Shown: positions 5,943 through 7,296 of the stretch, in pieces
How positions within the stretch are numbered: position 1 is the stretch's first letter
How the letters are laid out: every line of letters begins with the position of its first letter
Assembly: GCA_947494865.1 (NCBI GenBank)
Contig: CANMAT010000170.1
Location: 1-7,296 of the forward strand
Source: Deltaproteobacteria bacterium
GTDB taxonomy: Bacteria > Myxococcota_A > Polyangia > Polyangiales > Ga0077539
Length of the DNA: 7,296 bases
Direction of reading: 5' to 3'
The notes under the pieces: generated by a model
The model's input: only the letters and a program-made list of their open reading frames with translations
The model's database searches: none
What the model was told of the DNA's origin: nothing
Made by a program: the position numbers and the translations under genes

Positions 5943-7296
5943 GTGCGCCTCTCGCCGCTTGCTGTTTCGCTCGCCTCGCTCGTGACCGCCAGCGCCGCGT
6001 GGGCGCAGCCCGTCGACCCCGCCGCGCGGCCTCCATTGCCGCCCGGCGCCCCGTCGCCCTCGCCGGGCGCCGAGGCCGCCGCGACGTCGCCCGGCACCGA
6101 CAACGCAACGACGCCGCCCGCCGCCCCGGTTCCGTCCGCCGAGACTCCCGAGCAGCGCCCCACCACGGGCTTCTCGTTCGGCTCGTACGGCCGCGTGGGC
6201 ATCGCGAGCGACCTGCGCGGGCGCACCGGGCGACCGGCCAACATCACCGCCTTCGGCACGCGCCTCGACCTCGCGCCGTACATGGAGGTGCAGTTCAACT
6301 ACGACTGGCGCCTGCGGCAGACGCGGTGGCGCGCGGTGGTCACCCTCGCCGCCAACGAGAACCTGTTTCACTTCACGGGCAGCTTCGACGGCACCTTCGC
6401 CGTGCGCAACCTCTACGTCGAAGAGCAGGGCGCGCTGCACCCGTCGCTCTCGCTGTGGGCGGGCTCGCGCATGTACCGCGGCGACGACGTGTACCTGCTC
6501 AACTGGTGGCCCCTCGACAACCTCAACATGGTGGGCGCCGGCGCGCGCTTCGACGTCGGCGACGCGGTCACCCTGCAAGCCGCCGTGGGCATGAACCGCC
6601 TCGACGACCCCTACCAGCTCCAGACCATCGCGGTGACGGGGCGCGACGGCTTCGGCGGCGCCACGGCGCTGCTCCTCGACCGCCCGCGCATCATCACGGC
6701 CGCGAAGGCCACCTGGTGGATGGCCGGGCGCACCGCGCGCTCGGGCATGAAGCTCTCGCTCTACGGCGAGTATCACGTGATGGCCGAGGGGGTGCGCCAG
6801 CTCAACGAGCGCGGCGACCGCGTGCTCATGCCGAGCGACTCGGGCTACGTGGTGGGCGCGCAGTTCGGCGTGTACTCGGGGTCGAATTTCTTCAACCTCT
6901 TCGCGCGGTGGTCGCAGGGCCTCGGGGCCTACGGCGACCTGCGCGTGCCCGCGGTGATCGACTCGGTGCGCACGTCGGAGCGCGCCACCGAGCTGCGCCT
7001 CGCGGCCTCGGCCAACTGGGAGCGCGGGCCCTTCGCGGTGATGGCGGGCGCGTACGTGCGGTACTTCCGCGACGCCGACCCGGGGGTCTTCTCGCGCAGC
7101 GCGCTGTGGGAGGGCGCCGTGGTGGCGCGCCCCATGGTGTGGTTCGGCCAGCACGCGGGCCTCGCCGTCGAGGCCAGCTACCAGCGCGTGGTGTACAACG
7201 CGCTCGACCCCGAGACGGGCGTCGGGGCCATTCAGGGCTCGGTGTTTCGCGCGGGGGTCGTCCCCTTCGTGACGCCCGCGGGCCGCGGCAGCTACA
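5943..7296 (+). CDS. LamB/maltoporin-like outer-membrane channel, 3' end cut by the window
   Basis: The frame is open from GTG 5943 to the window end: 451 complete codons with no stop. Residues 1-21 are a signal peptide with an AWA-Q cleavage site. Residues 22-75 form a Pro/Ala/Thr-rich spacer, longer than I expect in enteric LamB. The barrel starts at about 76 with FSFGSYGRVGI. Maltoporin-like signatures follow: LWAGSRMYRGDDVYLLNWW (171-189), resembling the LamB stretch WAGKR-Y-RHDVH-ID, and the strand pair around LFARWSQGLGAYG (319-331). Regular alternation of aromatic and polar residues fits beta-strands. The last residues, FVTPAGRGSY, match the start of the usual LamB C-terminus, so probably only a few dozen residues are missing. 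The family forms trimeric channels for maltodextrins or other sugars; the substrate here cannot be read, and no sugar-uptake or sugar-degrading gene is in the window. The GTG is chosen because the signal peptide begins there. Confidence 0.85.
   Translation, partial: MRLSPLAVSLASLVTASAAWAQPVDPAARPPLPPGAPSPSPGAEAAATSPGTDNATTPPAAPVPSAETPEQRPTTGFSFGSYGRVGIASDLRGRTGRPANITAFGTRLDLAPYMEVQFNYDWRLRQTRWRAVVTLAANENLFHFTGSFDGTFAVRNLYVEEQGALHPSLSLWAGSRMYRGDDVYLLNWWPLDNLNMVGAGARFDVGDAVTLQAAVGMNRLDDPYQLQTIAVTGRDGFGGATALLLDRPRIITAAKATWWMAGRTARSGMKLSLYGEYHVMAEGVRQLNERGDRVLMPSDSGYVVGAQFGVYSGSNFFNLFARWSQGLGAYGDLRVPAVIDSVRTSERATELRLAASANWERGPFAVMAGAYVRYFRDADPGVFSRSALWEGAVVARPMVWFGQHAGLAVEASYQRVVYNALDPETGVGAIQGSVFRAGVVPFVTPAGRGSY

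Noticed and set aside
3779..6298. Minus-strand open frame of 839 residues spanning the fusion gene and porin start
   Set aside because: Very high G+C removes stop codons from the antisense strand. It crosses the boundary between two well-supported plus-strand genes and has shadow-like composition.
5868..7154. Minus-strand open frame of 428 residues opposite the porin
   Set aside because: The opposite strand encodes a signal peptide and clear maltoporin-like strands in one frame running to the window end.

Overview
The window is very G+C-rich, with G or C at almost every third codon position, some GTG starts, an NtrC-type activator, a lipoprotein of a kind common in myxobacteria, and a maltoporin-like outer-membrane protein. 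Together these suggest a Gram-negative bacterium of the Myxococcota (Polyangiales/Sorangium-like). This taxonomic guess is inference; no marker gene is present.

Layout. The first 12 codons of a probable leftward gene run off the left edge (1-35). A 344-base divergent region follows (36-379); part of it keeps a coding-like base periodicity that no intact gene explains. Next is a rightward pair overlapping by four bases: a complete sigma-54-dependent response regulator of the NtrC class (380-1792) and a cysteine-rich lipoprotein of unknown function (1789-2664). After a 91-base gap with small inverted repeats comes the centrepiece, an uninterrupted 1039-residue protein (2756-5875). After 67 bases a LamB/maltoporin-like outer-membrane channel begins with a signal peptide and runs off the right edge (5943-7296).

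The 1039-residue protein has four parts in order: a von Willebrand factor A domain with a complete metal site; a small unassigned segment; a domain clearly homologous to family-1 uracil-DNA glycosylase (Ung); and an R-S-E mono-ADP-ribosyltransferase domain of the type annotated in rotifers and other eukaryotes. The glycosylase keeps the uracil-recognition residues, but the catalytic aspartate is asparagine and the intercalating leucine is alanine. The ADP-ribosyltransferase motifs look intact. This suggests a cytoplasmic protein that senses or binds uracil-containing or otherwise modified DNA and acts through ADP-ribosylation. That role is inference, and the neighbours neither confirm it nor place it in a defence island.

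The response regulator and lipoprotein are probably co-transcribed and translationally coupled. The big fusion gene and the porin each appear to start their own transcript: both lack a Shine-Dalgarno sequence and have a -10-like hexamer 6-9 bases before the start codon, as in leaderless mRNAs. No sensor kinase is present, so the signal read by the regulator is unknown. I found no RNA genes, insertion sequences, CRISPR arrays or convincing intrinsic terminators.
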